Of a stretch of DNA of 8,459 nucleotides, positions 1 to 7,269 are shown piece by piece. The notes below the pieces were generated by a model. The model was not told the origin of the DNA, made no database searches, and saw only the letters and a list, made by a program, of their open reading frames with translations. The translations under genes and the position numbers were made by a program. How positions within the stretch are numbered: the first letter of the stretch is position 1; each line of letters begins with the position of its first letter. The stretch comes from Solirubrobacteraceae bacterium (GTDB lineage: Bacteria > Actinomycetota > Thermoleophilia > Solirubrobacterales > Solirubrobacteraceae), in contig JASHYF010000424.1 in NCBI GenBank assembly GCA_030043235.1, positions 1 through 8,459 of the forward strand, read 5' to 3'.

Positions 1-2
1 CC

Positions 3-1022
3 GCCGGGCCCGGCCCGCAGAGCGGCAAGCCAAACCTGTACGTGTGGCACGAAACAAGCGAAGGCGCGGGGACGCTCGCGTTCATCGCGACGCTCGCCGC
101 ACCGAACACCACGCACGAAGAAGAACCCGACGAAGAAGAAAGGATCGAACAGGACGAACGTGGCCCTTTCTCTCCCTACCACAGCGACATCGCCGACTGG
201 ACGAGCCGCCCGATCATGTCGCAGGCATACGTGACGCCGGACGGCAGACACCTGGCGTTCATGTCGGTCGAACCCCTCACCGGCTACGAAAGCTGGAGCC
301 CGGGCGTGGAAGATGGGCACCGGGTGCACGAGGTGTTCGAGTACAGCGCCGAAACGGGCGAGCTCGTGTGCGCCTCGTGCGACCCGAGCGGCGCGCCGCC
401 GCTCGGCAGCGCGTTCATCGGCGCCAAGCTGAGCGAACGCGCGAGCACGCCCTTCCATCAGCCACGGAGCCTCAGCGACGACGGCGGCCGCCTGTTCTTC
501 ACCTCTCCCGACCCGCTCGTGCCCGGCCTCCAGGGCCGGAGCGAGAAGGTGTTCGAGTACGAGGACGGCGCGATCCACCTCCTCTCCGGGGCCGAACCCG
601 GCGCGAACGACGTGTTCCTCGACGCGAGCGCGAGCGGCGACGACGTGTTCTTCGCCACGCGCGAACGGCTCGCGCCAACCGACAAGGACGAACTCGTCGA
701 CGTGTATGACGCGCGCGTCGACGGCGGCCTGCCGGCGTCGTCGGCCCCGGCGCCCTGCCAGGAAGGCTGTCGCGAACCGGCGGCCCTCCCGGCGTTCCCC
801 GCGCCGCCGGAGTCGGCGCTGTTCGCGGGCGCCGGCAACCTGTCACCCGCCGCCAAGCCGACGCGCGAGCAGCTCCTCGAGCGCGCACTCACCCACTGCA
901 GAAAGCTCAAGCGCCGCGTCCGGCGCTCGGCGTGCATGGCCGCGGCGGAGCGACGCTACGGGCGCGAGCAGGGCGCGACGCGGACGGGCGCCGCGTCGAG
1001 GCGCCGTCCGCCGCGGCGGTGA
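3..1022 (+). CDS. Secreted TolB/PD40-like beta-propeller protein, C-terminal part (5' end outside window)
   Basis: The reading frame is open to the left edge, and the codons before the first possible start (GTG at 42) already read as good protein (PNLYVWHE), so this is the last 339 residues of a larger protein. Numbering from the first visible codon, propeller-blade motifs occur at about 76-88 (YVTPDGRHLAFMS), 156-168 (SLSDDGGRLFFTS) and near 198-206 (ASASGDDVFF); each is the S/T-x-D-G-x-x-L-x-F pattern of PD40/WD40-like blades. A Cys-x-x-Cys-Asp-Pro-Ser-Gly motif has Cys123 and Cys126; Cys252 and Cys256 form a second close pair. A stretch near residues 27-45 is very acidic. The end has an FAGAGNLSP segment (from 274), then a basic helix with Cys299 and Cys311 ending in RRYG and an Arg-rich tail. 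I infer an extracellular protein of unknown ligand. The stop overlaps the start of the next gene, so the two are probably co-translated. Family fairly sure, function unknown. Confidence 0.8.
   Translation, partial: AGPGPQSGKPNLYVWHETSEGAGTLAFIATLAAPNTTHEEEPDEEERIEQDERGPFSPYHSDIADWTSRPIMSQAYVTPDGRHLAFMSVEPLTGYESWSPGVEDGHRVHEVFEYSAETGELVCASCDPSGAPPLGSAFIGAKLSERASTPFHQPRSLSDDGGRLFFTSPDPLVPGLQGRSEKVFEYEDGAIHLLSGAEPGANDVFLDASASGDDVFFATRERLAPTDKDELVDVYDARVDGGLPASSAPAPCQEGCREPAALPAFPAPPESALFAGAGNLSPAAKPTREQLLERALTHCRKLKRRVRRSACMAAAERRYGREQGATRTGAASRRRPPRR
1019..1022 (+). promoter_or_regulatory. GTGA stop/start overlap (translational coupling)
   Basis: The TGA of the propeller gene (1020-1022) lies inside the GTG start (1019-1021) of the large surface protein gene. 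Only a weak GAGG (998-1001), 17 nt from the start, precedes it, so re-initiation by the ribosome finishing the upstream gene is the likely way the second gene is translated. This is inference from the overlap. Confidence 0.6.
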
Positions 1023-4000
1023 GACGCATCATCGGTCGCCGGCGCGATCGCGCTGGACTCGAGCAGGCGCTCCTCGCCGCGACGATCTGGGCGGCGATCG
1101 TTCTCGCTGGCGCCGCGGCGCCAGCGCGGGCGGCGAGCGCGAGCCCGCACTGGAGCATCGTCGCGGAGTCCGAGCCGACGTACTTCCAGGCCGGCGCGCG
1201 CGGCGCGTACGTGCTGATCGTGCGCAACGACGGCGGCGCACCCGCCGCCGGAACTCCCACGGTGAGCATCAGCGACACGCTACCCGCCGGCGTCGAGGCA
1301 TATAAGGTCACGGCCGACGCCGAAGCCGCCAATGGCGGCGACTTCCAGTATGACCTCAGCTGTTCCGAACCCATCATCGGGACGTTGACGTGCAAGTACA
1401 GCAAGTACGAAGAACAGGGGCGGCTCGTGGCCGGCACCACGATCGTGCTCACGATCGCCGTCGAAGTCGTCGAAGTTCCCGCGAACGCGAGCTCCCTCAC
1501 CGACTCGGCGACGGTGTCGGGCGGCGGCGCGCCGAGCGCGTCGGTCAGCGAGACGACGCCGATCGAGCAGGGACCGGCTCCCTTCGGCCTGTGGCTGCTC
1601 GACGTGGACGCGGCCTCGGAATCGGGCGAAGCGGACACGCAGGCCGGCTCGCACCCGTTCGAGCTGACGAGCACGCTGGCGTTCACCGTCGCCGGACGCG
1701 AAACCGACGGTGCCGAATCGCCGCTCGCGGCGGGCGCGCCGAAGGATCTCGAAATCGCGCTGCCGCCCGGCCTCGTAGGCAACCCCAGCGGCGTCCCGCG
1801 GTGCAGCCAGCAGCAGTTCCTCGAACACCAGGGAGCCGACTGCCCACTCGACACGCAGGTGGGGACGGTGAAGCCGTTCCTCTACGGCACGCCTATTTCG
1901 CTCGTGTTTCCCGTGTACGACATCGTTCCGCCGCCCAACGAGCCGGCCGAGCTCGGCTTCACGATCGCGGGCATCGGGCACGTGCCGCTGTTCTTCGAGC
2001 TGCGCGTCGGCGACGGCTACGGCCTGACGGCGCGGTTGAAGGAAATCCCCGAGGCGGGGCCCCTGCAGGGGGCGATCCTCACGCTGTGGGGCGTGCCGGC
2101 GGCCGCGAGCCACGACCTCGAACGCGAAGGGACGATCGGAGGGCAAGCCGGTGAACGCTGCCAGCCAGAACTCAGCGTCGAAAACGGCGAAGAACAAACG
2201 ACGGGCTGCCCGAGCGGAGCGCCGGCGAAGCCATTCCTGACGCTCCCGAGCGAGTGCGAGAGCCAGGAAGAAGAGCTCGAAGTTCGCGCTGCATACGACT
2301 CCTGGGAGCACCCCGGCCCGCCGTTGGAAACATTCTCCGGCAACCAGCTTTCGGGCAAGCCGCTCCTCGCCGAAGCGATCACCGGCTGCGAAGCCCTCTC
2401 CTTCACTCCAACCCTGACGCTCGCCCCCGAAACCACGCAGGCGGGCGCGCCGAGCGGCTACACGCTGGACGTGCACGTTCCCCAGGACGAAGACCCGAGC
2501 GCGCTGGCGACCGCGGATCTGCACAGGGCGGTGGTGAGCCTGCCGGCGGGCGTGGTGCTGTCGGCGTCGTTTGCGAACGGGCTGCAGGCGTGCTCGCAGG
2601 AAGAGTTCGAACCGCCGCCGCCGGAAGCGAACGCGACGGCCGCGGCGGCGTGCCCACGCGCGTCGCAGATCGGCACGGTGAAGATCGTGACGCCGCTCTT
2701 GTCCAGCCCGCTGGAAGGCCAGGTGTTCGCGGGCGAACCGGCGTGCGCGCCGTGCACCGCCGCGGACGCGCAGGAAGGCAGGCTGATCCGTCTGCTGGTG
2801 CAGGCGCAGGGCTCGGGCGTGACGGTCAAGCTGCGGGGCTCCGCGTCGATCGACCAGGCGACCGGCCAGCTGACGGCGTCCTTCGGCGAAGTCCCGCAGC
2901 TGCCCTTCGAAGACGTGCGGCTGACGCTCGACGGCGGCGCGAACGCGCCGCTCGCGAACCCGTCGGGCTCGTGCGGCACGCCGCTGGCGGCGAGCTCGCA
3001 GCTGACGTCCTACAGCAGCGAAACGCCGGCGGAACCGTCGAGCGAACCGTTCGCGGTGAGCGGCTGCCCGGCCCCGTGGTTCCAGCCGTCTTTCATAGCG
3101 GGAACGACGAACAACCAGGCGGGCGCGTTCAGCCCGCTGACGGTGACGCTGTCGCGCACGGATGGGGAAGAGGATTTCCAGCGCGCGAGCGTGCAGCTGC
3201 CGCCGGGCCTGCTGGCGATGCTCTCGAAGGTGGACCCCTGCCCGCAAGCCCAGGCGCAGGCGGGCGCGTGCGGGCCGCAGAGCGAGATCGGCACGGCGAG
3301 CGTCGCCGCTGGGCCGGGGTCGAGCCCGCTGTTTCTCACCGGCAGCGTGTACCTGACGGGGCCGCGCGACACCCCAGGCGGCGCGCCGTTCGGCCTGTCG
3401 ATCGTGGTGCCGGCGATCGCCGGTCCGTTTGACCTCGGCACGCTGGATGTGGGCGCGAACATCGAAGTGCAGCGCAGCACGGCGGCGCTGAGCATCGTGA
3501 GCGAACCGCTGCCGCAGACCCTCGACGGCATCCCGCTGGACATCGACACGATCAGCCTGGACATCGACCGCGAAGGCTTCGTGTTCAACCCCACCGACTG
3601 CCGCGCGCTGGGGATCGAAGGCGCGCTCACGAGCAGCGCGGGCGCCACCGCCGCGGTGTCCTCGCGCTTCCAGGCGGCGAACTGCGCGACGCTCCCCTTC
3701 AAGCCGAAGCTCACGGCGCTGACGCACGCGCACGCGAGCAGAAAGGGCGGGGTGCACCTGCACGTGCGGATCGTCTTCGCGCCCGGCGGAGCGAACGTCG
3801 CGCAGCTGAAGCTCGACCTGCCCAAGCGCATGGTCCCCAGGCTGAGCACGCTGCAGAAAGCGTGCGCGGCGGGGACGTTCGACGCGAACCCGTCGAGCTG
3901 CCCGGCGGCGTCGGCGGTGGGCACGGCGACGGTGCTCACGCCGCTCCTGCGCGCGCCGCTGAGCGGCCCGGTGTACGTGCTCTCGCGCGGAGGCGGCGCG

Positions 4001-4315
4001 CCGCCTGAGATCGCGCTGGTGCTGCAGGGCGAAGGCGTGGTCGTGGAGGCGGTGGGGGAAGCGAAGGTGAAGGACGGCGTCGAGTCGGTCGCCTTCCGCT
4101 CGCTGCCGGACGCGCCGATCTCCGAGCTGGACGTGCTGCTGGACGCCGGCCCGCACTCGCTGCTCGCGGCGAACCTGCCGGCGAAGCTGCACGGCGACAT
4201 GTGCGCCCAGCGCCTGTCGATGCCGACGGAGATCACCGGCCAGAACGGCGCGGTGGTGAAACAGATCACGATCCTCTCCGTGTCCGGCTGCCCGAAGCCA
4301 AGGCGCAAGGCGTAA
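1019..4315 (+). CDS. Large secreted modular surface protein with DUF11-like domain and four Cys-paired repeats
   Basis: GTG at 1019 is the preferred start because it gives a clean signal peptide: Arg-rich n-region (residues 2-11), hydrophobic core (about 17-34) and an APARA site with cleavage likely after Ala38 or Ala41. The frame also allows GTG at 932, which would bury this signal under 29 Arg/Gly-rich residues and overlap the previous gene by 91 nt. From 1019 the product has 1098 residues. Residues about 46-180 resemble a DUF11/Ig-like domain (NDGG, DTLPAGV). The rest holds four degenerate modules, each starting with LP-x-G-like text, then a Cys pair and a [DAQ]-[ST]-x-[VI]-G-T motif: near 250-285, 504-554, 725-760 and 931-964. 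Cys spacings are 13, 20, 10 and 12. Each module closes on a Cys-x-x-x-x-F-x-P-like linker. There is no LPxTG motif or C-terminal membrane helix; the end is basic (KPRRKA), so the protein is probably secreted or held non-covalently. No enzyme motif was seen, and function is unknown. Glu is mostly encoded by GAA here, unlike the genes downstream. Confidence 0.85.
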   Translation: MRRIIGRRRDRAGLEQALLAATIWAAIVLAGAAAPARAASASPHWSIVAESEPTYFQAGARGAYVLIVRNDGGAPAAGTPTVSISDTLPAGVEAYKVTADAEAANGGDFQYDLSCSEPIIGTLTCKYSKYEEQGRLVAGTTIVLTIAVEVVEVPANASSLTDSATVSGGGAPSASVSETTPIEQGPAPFGLWLLDVDAASESGEADTQAGSHPFELTSTLAFTVAGRETDGAESPLAAGAPKDLEIALPPGLVGNPSGVPRCSQQQFLEHQGADCPLDTQVGTVKPFLYGTPISLVFPVYDIVPPPNEPAELGFTIAGIGHVPLFFELRVGDGYGLTARLKEIPEAGPLQGAILTLWGVPAAASHDLEREGTIGGQAGERCQPELSVENGEEQTTGCPSGAPAKPFLTLPSECESQEEELEVRAAYDSWEHPGPPLETFSGNQLSGKPLLAEAITGCEALSFTPTLTLAPETTQAGAPSGYTLDVHVPQDEDPSALATADLHRAVVSLPAGVVLSASFANGLQACSQEEFEPPPPEANATAAAACPRASQIGTVKIVTPLLSSPLEGQVFAGEPACAPCTAADAQEGRLIRLLVQAQGSGVTVKLRGSASIDQATGQLTASFGEVPQLPFEDVRLTLDGGANAPLANPSGSCGTPLAASSQLTSYSSETPAEPSSEPFAVSGCPAPWFQPSFIAGTTNNQAGAFSPLTVTLSRTDGEEDFQRASVQLPPGLLAMLSKVDPCPQAQAQAGACGPQSEIGTASVAAGPGSSPLFLTGSVYLTGPRDTPGGAPFGLSIVVPAIAGPFDLGTLDVGANIEVQRSTAALSIVSEPLPQTLDGIPLDIDTISLDIDREGFVFNPTDCRALGIEGALTSSAGATAAVSSRFQAANCATLPFKPKLTALTHAHASRKGGVHLHVRIVFAPGGANVAQLKLDLPKRMVPRLSTLQKACAAGTFDANPSSCPAASAVGTATVLTPLLRAPLSGPVYVLSRGGGAPPEIALVLQGEGVVVEAVGEAKVKDGVESVAFRSLPDAPISELDVLLDAGPHSLLAANLPAKLHGDMCAQRLSMPTEITGQNGAVVKQITILSVSGCPKPRRKA

Positions 4316-4325
4316 GCTCAAGCCG

Positions 4326-5654
4326 ATGACGTGGGACTTCTCCACGGATCCCGGCTTCCAGGAGCAGCTGGACTGGATGCGCGAGCTCGTGCGCGAGGAG
4401 CTGTGGCCGCTGGAATCGATCTGGCCTGAGCTCCCCCTCCGGGGACGATGCGGCCTGAACGGCCTCGAGCGCGCGATGGCGCCCCTGCGCGAGCAGGTGA
4501 AGGCGCGCGGGCTATGGGCGACGCACCTGCCGCCGGAGCTGGGCGGCCAGGGCATGGGCCAGGTGCGCCTGGGCCTGATGCACGAGATCCTGGGCACCTG
4601 CCCGATCGCGCCGCTGGCGTTCGGCAACGCGGCGCCGGACTCGGGCAACTCGGAGATCCTGGCGCTGGCGGGCACGCGTGAGCAGAAGGAGCGCTGGCTC
4701 CACCCGCTGCTGGCGGGCGATTTGCGCAGCGCGTTCAGCATGACCGAGCCGGACACGCCGGGCTCGGACCCGACGCGCCTGCGCACGCGCGCGGTAAGAG
4801 ATCCCGCCCACCCCGGCGAGTGGGTGATCGACGGGCACAAGTGGTTCTCCTCGAACGGCTCGATCGCGGACTTCCTGATCGTGATGGCGGTGACGAGCCC
4901 GGACGCGCGCCCGCAGCAGCGCGCGTCGATGTTCATCGTGCCGGCGGACACGCCGGGCGTGGAGATCGTGCGCGACGTGCCGACGATGGAGCACCCGTGG
5001 GAGCAGTTCGGCGCCTACGGCGGGCACGCGGAGATCGTGTACGAGAACGTGCGCGTGCCGGCGGACGCGCTCCTGGGCGCGGAGGGCGAGGGCTTCGTGA
5101 TCGCCCAGCAGCGCCTTGGACCGGGGCGCATCCACCACTGCATGCGCTGGCTGGGCGTGGCGCGCAGGGCGTTCGACATGATGTGCGAGCGCGCGACCTA
5201 CCGCGAGGCGCACGGCTCGCTGCTGGCGGACAAGCAGACGGTGCAGAACTGGATCGCGGACAGCGCCGCGGAGATGCAGGCGGCCCGCCTGATGACGCTG
5301 CACGCGGCGTGGGTGATGGACACCGAGGGCGCGCGCGCCGCGCGCACGGACATCGCGCTGATCAAGTTCTACGGCGCGAAGGTGCTGCACGACGTGGTCG
5401 ACCGCGCGCTGCAGGTGCACGGCTCGCTGGGCTACTCGACCGATCTTCCCCTCGAGCAGATGTACCGCTTCGCGCGCGCGGCGCGCATCTACGACGGCCC
5501 CGACGAGGTGCACCGCCAGACGGTCGCCCGCCAGCTGCTGCGCGGCTACAGCCCCCCGCCGGACGGCGTCCCGAGCGAGCACCTGCCCACCCGTCGTGAA
5601 CAGGCGCGCGAGCGCTTCGCGCACCTGCTGGACGCGGTGACGGCGAACGACTGA
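4326..5654 (+). CDS. Acyl-CoA dehydrogenase, ACAD10/ACAD11-like, stand-alone
   Basis: This 442-residue flavoenzyme would oxidise an acyl-CoA to the 2-enoyl-CoA in the cytoplasm, passing electrons to electron-transfer flavoprotein. The ACAD layout is visible: a helical N-terminal domain, AFSMTEPD at 136-143 (substrate/FAD-binding signature), GHKWFSSNG before the beta domain end, QRLGPGRIHHCMR at about 262-274, QVHGSLGY, and IYDGPDEVHR (Asp390 to His396). The GPGRIHHCMR and DGPDEVH segments are typical of the ACAD10/ACAD11 branch rather than short- or medium-chain enzymes. In the usual IYEGT motif the Glu (Glu376 in medium-chain enzymes) is the catalytic base; here the aligned residue is Asp390, as in that branch. 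Human ACAD10/11 carry a fused kinase domain that handles 4-hydroxyacyl groups; no such domain is fused here. Exact substrate unknown. ATG at 4326 starts 11 nt after the upstream stop codon; no clear Shine-Dalgarno is seen. It may be co-transcribed with the surface genes, but a functional link is not evident. Confidence 0.92.
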   Translation: MTWDFSTDPGFQEQLDWMRELVREELWPLESIWPELPLRGRCGLNGLERAMAPLREQVKARGLWATHLPPELGGQGMGQVRLGLMHEILGTCPIAPLAFGNAAPDSGNSEILALAGTREQKERWLHPLLAGDLRSAFSMTEPDTPGSDPTRLRTRAVRDPAHPGEWVIDGHKWFSSNGSIADFLIVMAVTSPDARPQQRASMFIVPADTPGVEIVRDVPTMEHPWEQFGAYGGHAEIVYENVRVPADALLGAEGEGFVIAQQRLGPGRIHHCMRWLGVARRAFDMMCERATYREAHGSLLADKQTVQNWIADSAAEMQAARLMTLHAAWVMDTEGARAARTDIALIKFYGAKVLHDVVDRALQVHGSLGYSTDLPLEQMYRFARAARIYDGPDEVHRQTVARQLLRGYSPPPDGVPSEHLPTRREQARERFAHLLDAVTAND

Positions 5655-5733
5655 TCTTTAAGGGGCTCGCCTGACGGCTCGCTGCGGCCGGCCCGCGAAG
5701 TGCCGGTGTCCGCGGCTAGGCTAGGAGCCACTG
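5655..5733. other. 79-bp gap with an imperfect hairpin (5684-5713)
   Basis: The only sizeable gap between genes in the window. It holds a short direct repeat GGCTCGC (5664-5670 and 5676-5682) and an imperfect hairpin: GCGGCCGGC (5684-5692) can pair with GCCGG (5702-5706) and CCGC (5710-5713), with a 9-nt loop and a 3-nt bulge. No T-run follows, so this is not a standard intrinsic terminator. A promoter for the murL-murD2 pair could lie here, but I see no convincing -35/-10 pair. Confidence 0.3.
5723..5727 (+). promoter_or_regulatory. Shine-Dalgarno of murL (AGGAG)
   Basis: AGGAG lies 6 nt before ATG 5734. An in-frame TAG at 5722-5724 rules out any longer murL product, so this site fixes the start. 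It is the only strong ribosome binding site in the window. Confidence 0.75.
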
Positions 5734-7269
5734 ATGGCGGCCTACGTACGGCAGGCGCCGGCGCTGTTCGATCCCACCTCCTTCGAGCGCTTTCGCTTCA
5801 CGTCCCGCGAGCTCGACGCGCGCGGAGCTGTAACGCTGCGCTACGCGCTGGACGACGAGCTGGAGTTCGTGGAGACGTTCGAGCTCCCGCTGGCGGACGG
5901 CCTCGATGGGCCGAGCGAGCGCCAGCTGGGCAAGGAGGGCGGCCGGCTCGACGGGCATGGACGGGCGGCGCGTGGAGCACGCAAGCTGAGCGACGCCGAG
6001 CGCGAGCGCGTGGACGGCCTGCTGGCGCTGCTGCACTGGGTGGCCGGCGTGAGCTACTTCAAGACCGCGCTGCCGCCAGAGCTGGGCTTCGAAACCGGCA
6101 CCCCGCCGCCGGCTACCGCGAAGCTGCTCGAAGCGCTGTACTCGGAGGGCCTGGGAGAGCTGGCATACACGAATCGTCTGCCCGGCCTACCGCGCCCGAG
6201 GTTCGGCGGCGGAGCGTCGCCGGCGCCGGCGAATGAGTCGGCGGCGGCGATCGCGCAGCCGGCGAGCCACCCGCGACGGACGCTCGAGCCGGGCACGACC
6301 CCGCGACGAGCGCTCGTGCCGGGCACGACCCCGCGACGAGCGCTAGTGCCGGTGGGCGGCGGCAAGGACTCGGCGGTGGCGATCGAGATCGTGAGACGCG
6401 CGGGCTGCGATCTGGCCTTGTTCTCGGTGGGCGACGCCGCGCCGATCGCGCGCACGGTGGCGGCGTCCGGGCTTGCGCGCCTGCTGGCGACGCGCACGCT
6501 CGACCCCGGCCTGCAGGCGCTGAACGAGGCGGGCGCGTACAACGGCCACGTGCCGGTGACGGCGATCGTGACGTGCGCGGCGCTGCTGACGGCCGCGCTG
6601 AACGGCTTCGACGCGGTGGCGATGGCGAACGAGCGCTCGGCCTCGGCCGGGAACGTGCGCTGGGACGGCGTGGAGGTGAACCACCAGTTCAGCAAGAGCT
6701 TGCAGGCGGAGCGCCTGCTGAGCGCGGCGCTCGCCGAAGTGGCCCCCGCCGCGCGCTCGTTCTCGATCCTGCGCCCCGCCTCCGAGCTGGCGGTGGCGCG
6801 CGCGTTTGCGCGTATGGAGCGCTACCACGGCGCTTTCACGAGCTGCAACGCGCTGTTCCGCGGCGACCCGGCGCTGCGCGCAAGCTCGTGGTGCTGCGAG
6901 TGCCCGAAGTGCCGCTTCGTGTTCCTGGCGCTCGCGCCGTTCAGCGACCCCGCCCACCTGCGCGAGATCTTCGCCCGCGACCTGCTCGACGAGGACGAGC
7001 AGTTCGACGGCTTCGCCCTGCTGACCGCGACGGGCGGCCACAAGCCGTTCGAGTGCGTGGGCGAGGAGCAGGAGAGCCTCGCCGCGATCCGCCTGCTCGC
7101 GCGCGACGAGCGCTGGAACGCCCATCGCGTGGTGCGCCGCCTGGTCGCCGAGGTGCTGCCCCGCCACCCACCCGAGGACGGCGACCCCGAGCGCGTGCTC
7201 GCGCTGAGCGACGAGCACGACGTGCCGGAGGCGCTGCTCGCGGACGTACGTGCGCTTCTCGCAGCTTGA
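5734..7269 (+). CDS. murL: UDP-N-acetyl-alpha-D-muramoyl-L-alanyl-L-glutamate epimerase (MurL)
   Basis: MurL inverts the terminal L-Glu of UDP-MurNAc-L-Ala-L-Glu to D-Glu in the cytoplasm. In the characterised Xanthomonas enzyme this needs ATP and Mg2+ and is thought to go through an adenylated intermediate. Features in the 511 residues: a beta-rich N-terminal domain (about 15-60); GVSYFK at 105-110; a PP-loop-like ATP motif VPVGGGKDS with Gly208-Gly210, Lys211, Asp212, Ser213; NERSAS at 299-304; NHQFSK at 316-321; SCN at 370-372; and a Cys cluster WCCECPKC with Cys387, 388, 390 and 393. The order matches MurL as I know it; the call rests on recognition, not a search. The linker at about 165-203 is low-complexity and contains two extra copies of a 10-residue unit (PRRALVPGTT type) just before the PP-loop. 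ATG 5734 has a good AGGAG. The gene overlaps the MurD-type ligase downstream by 20 nt, which strongly supports the assignment. Confidence 0.9.
   Translation: MAAYVRQAPALFDPTSFERFRFTSRELDARGAVTLRYALDDELEFVETFELPLADGLDGPSERQLGKEGGRLDGHGRAARGARKLSDAERERVDGLLALLHWVAGVSYFKTALPPELGFETGTPPPATAKLLEALYSEGLGELAYTNRLPGLPRPRFGGGASPAPANESAAAIAQPASHPRRTLEPGTTPRRALVPGTTPRRALVPVGGGKDSAVAIEIVRRAGCDLALFSVGDAAPIARTVAASGLARLLATRTLDPGLQALNEAGAYNGHVPVTAIVTCAALLTAALNGFDAVAMANERSASAGNVRWDGVEVNHQFSKSLQAERLLSAALAEVAPAARSFSILRPASELAVARAFARMERYHGAFTSCNALFRGDPALRASSWCCECPKCRFVFLALAPFSDPAHLREIFARDLLDEDEQFDGFALLTATGGHKPFECVGEEQESLAAIRLLARDERWNAHRVVRRLVAEVLPRHPPEDGDPERVLALSDEHDVPEALLADVRALLAA
6271..6352 (+). repeat. 30-bp in-frame tandem repeat (2.7 copies) inside murL
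   Basis: Copies lie at 6271-6300, 6301-6330 and, partial, 6331-6352. Copies 1 and 2 differ at a few positions only (GGAC/GAGC and GAG/GTG), and copy 3 differs from copy 2 by one base over its first 22. The period is a multiple of three, giving PRRTLEPGTT, PRRALVPGTT and then PRRALVPV, which runs straight into GGGKDS. The last copy is therefore probably the ancestral one, and the others arose by slippage or unequal exchange. Confidence 0.95.

Noticed and set aside
1280..4951. 1223-residue open frame on the minus strand
   Set aside because: It lies opposite the surface protein and dehydrogenase genes, is Arg/Ala-rich with no domain motif, and crosses two clearly real genes. High GC removes stop codons from this antisense frame.
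5684..5713. Hairpin as a rho-independent terminator after the dehydrogenase gene
   Set aside because: The stem has a bulge and no T-run follows; listed only as an imperfect hairpin.
5717..5722. TAGGCT as a -10 promoter element for murL
   Set aside because: It overlaps the Shine-Dalgarno region, 11 nt before the start codon, and has no -35 partner at the right distance.
6271..6352. Tandem repeat as a CRISPR array or mobile-element end
   Set aside because: No spacers, in-frame within a conserved gene, and the last copy runs into a catalytic motif; it is an internal coding repeat.
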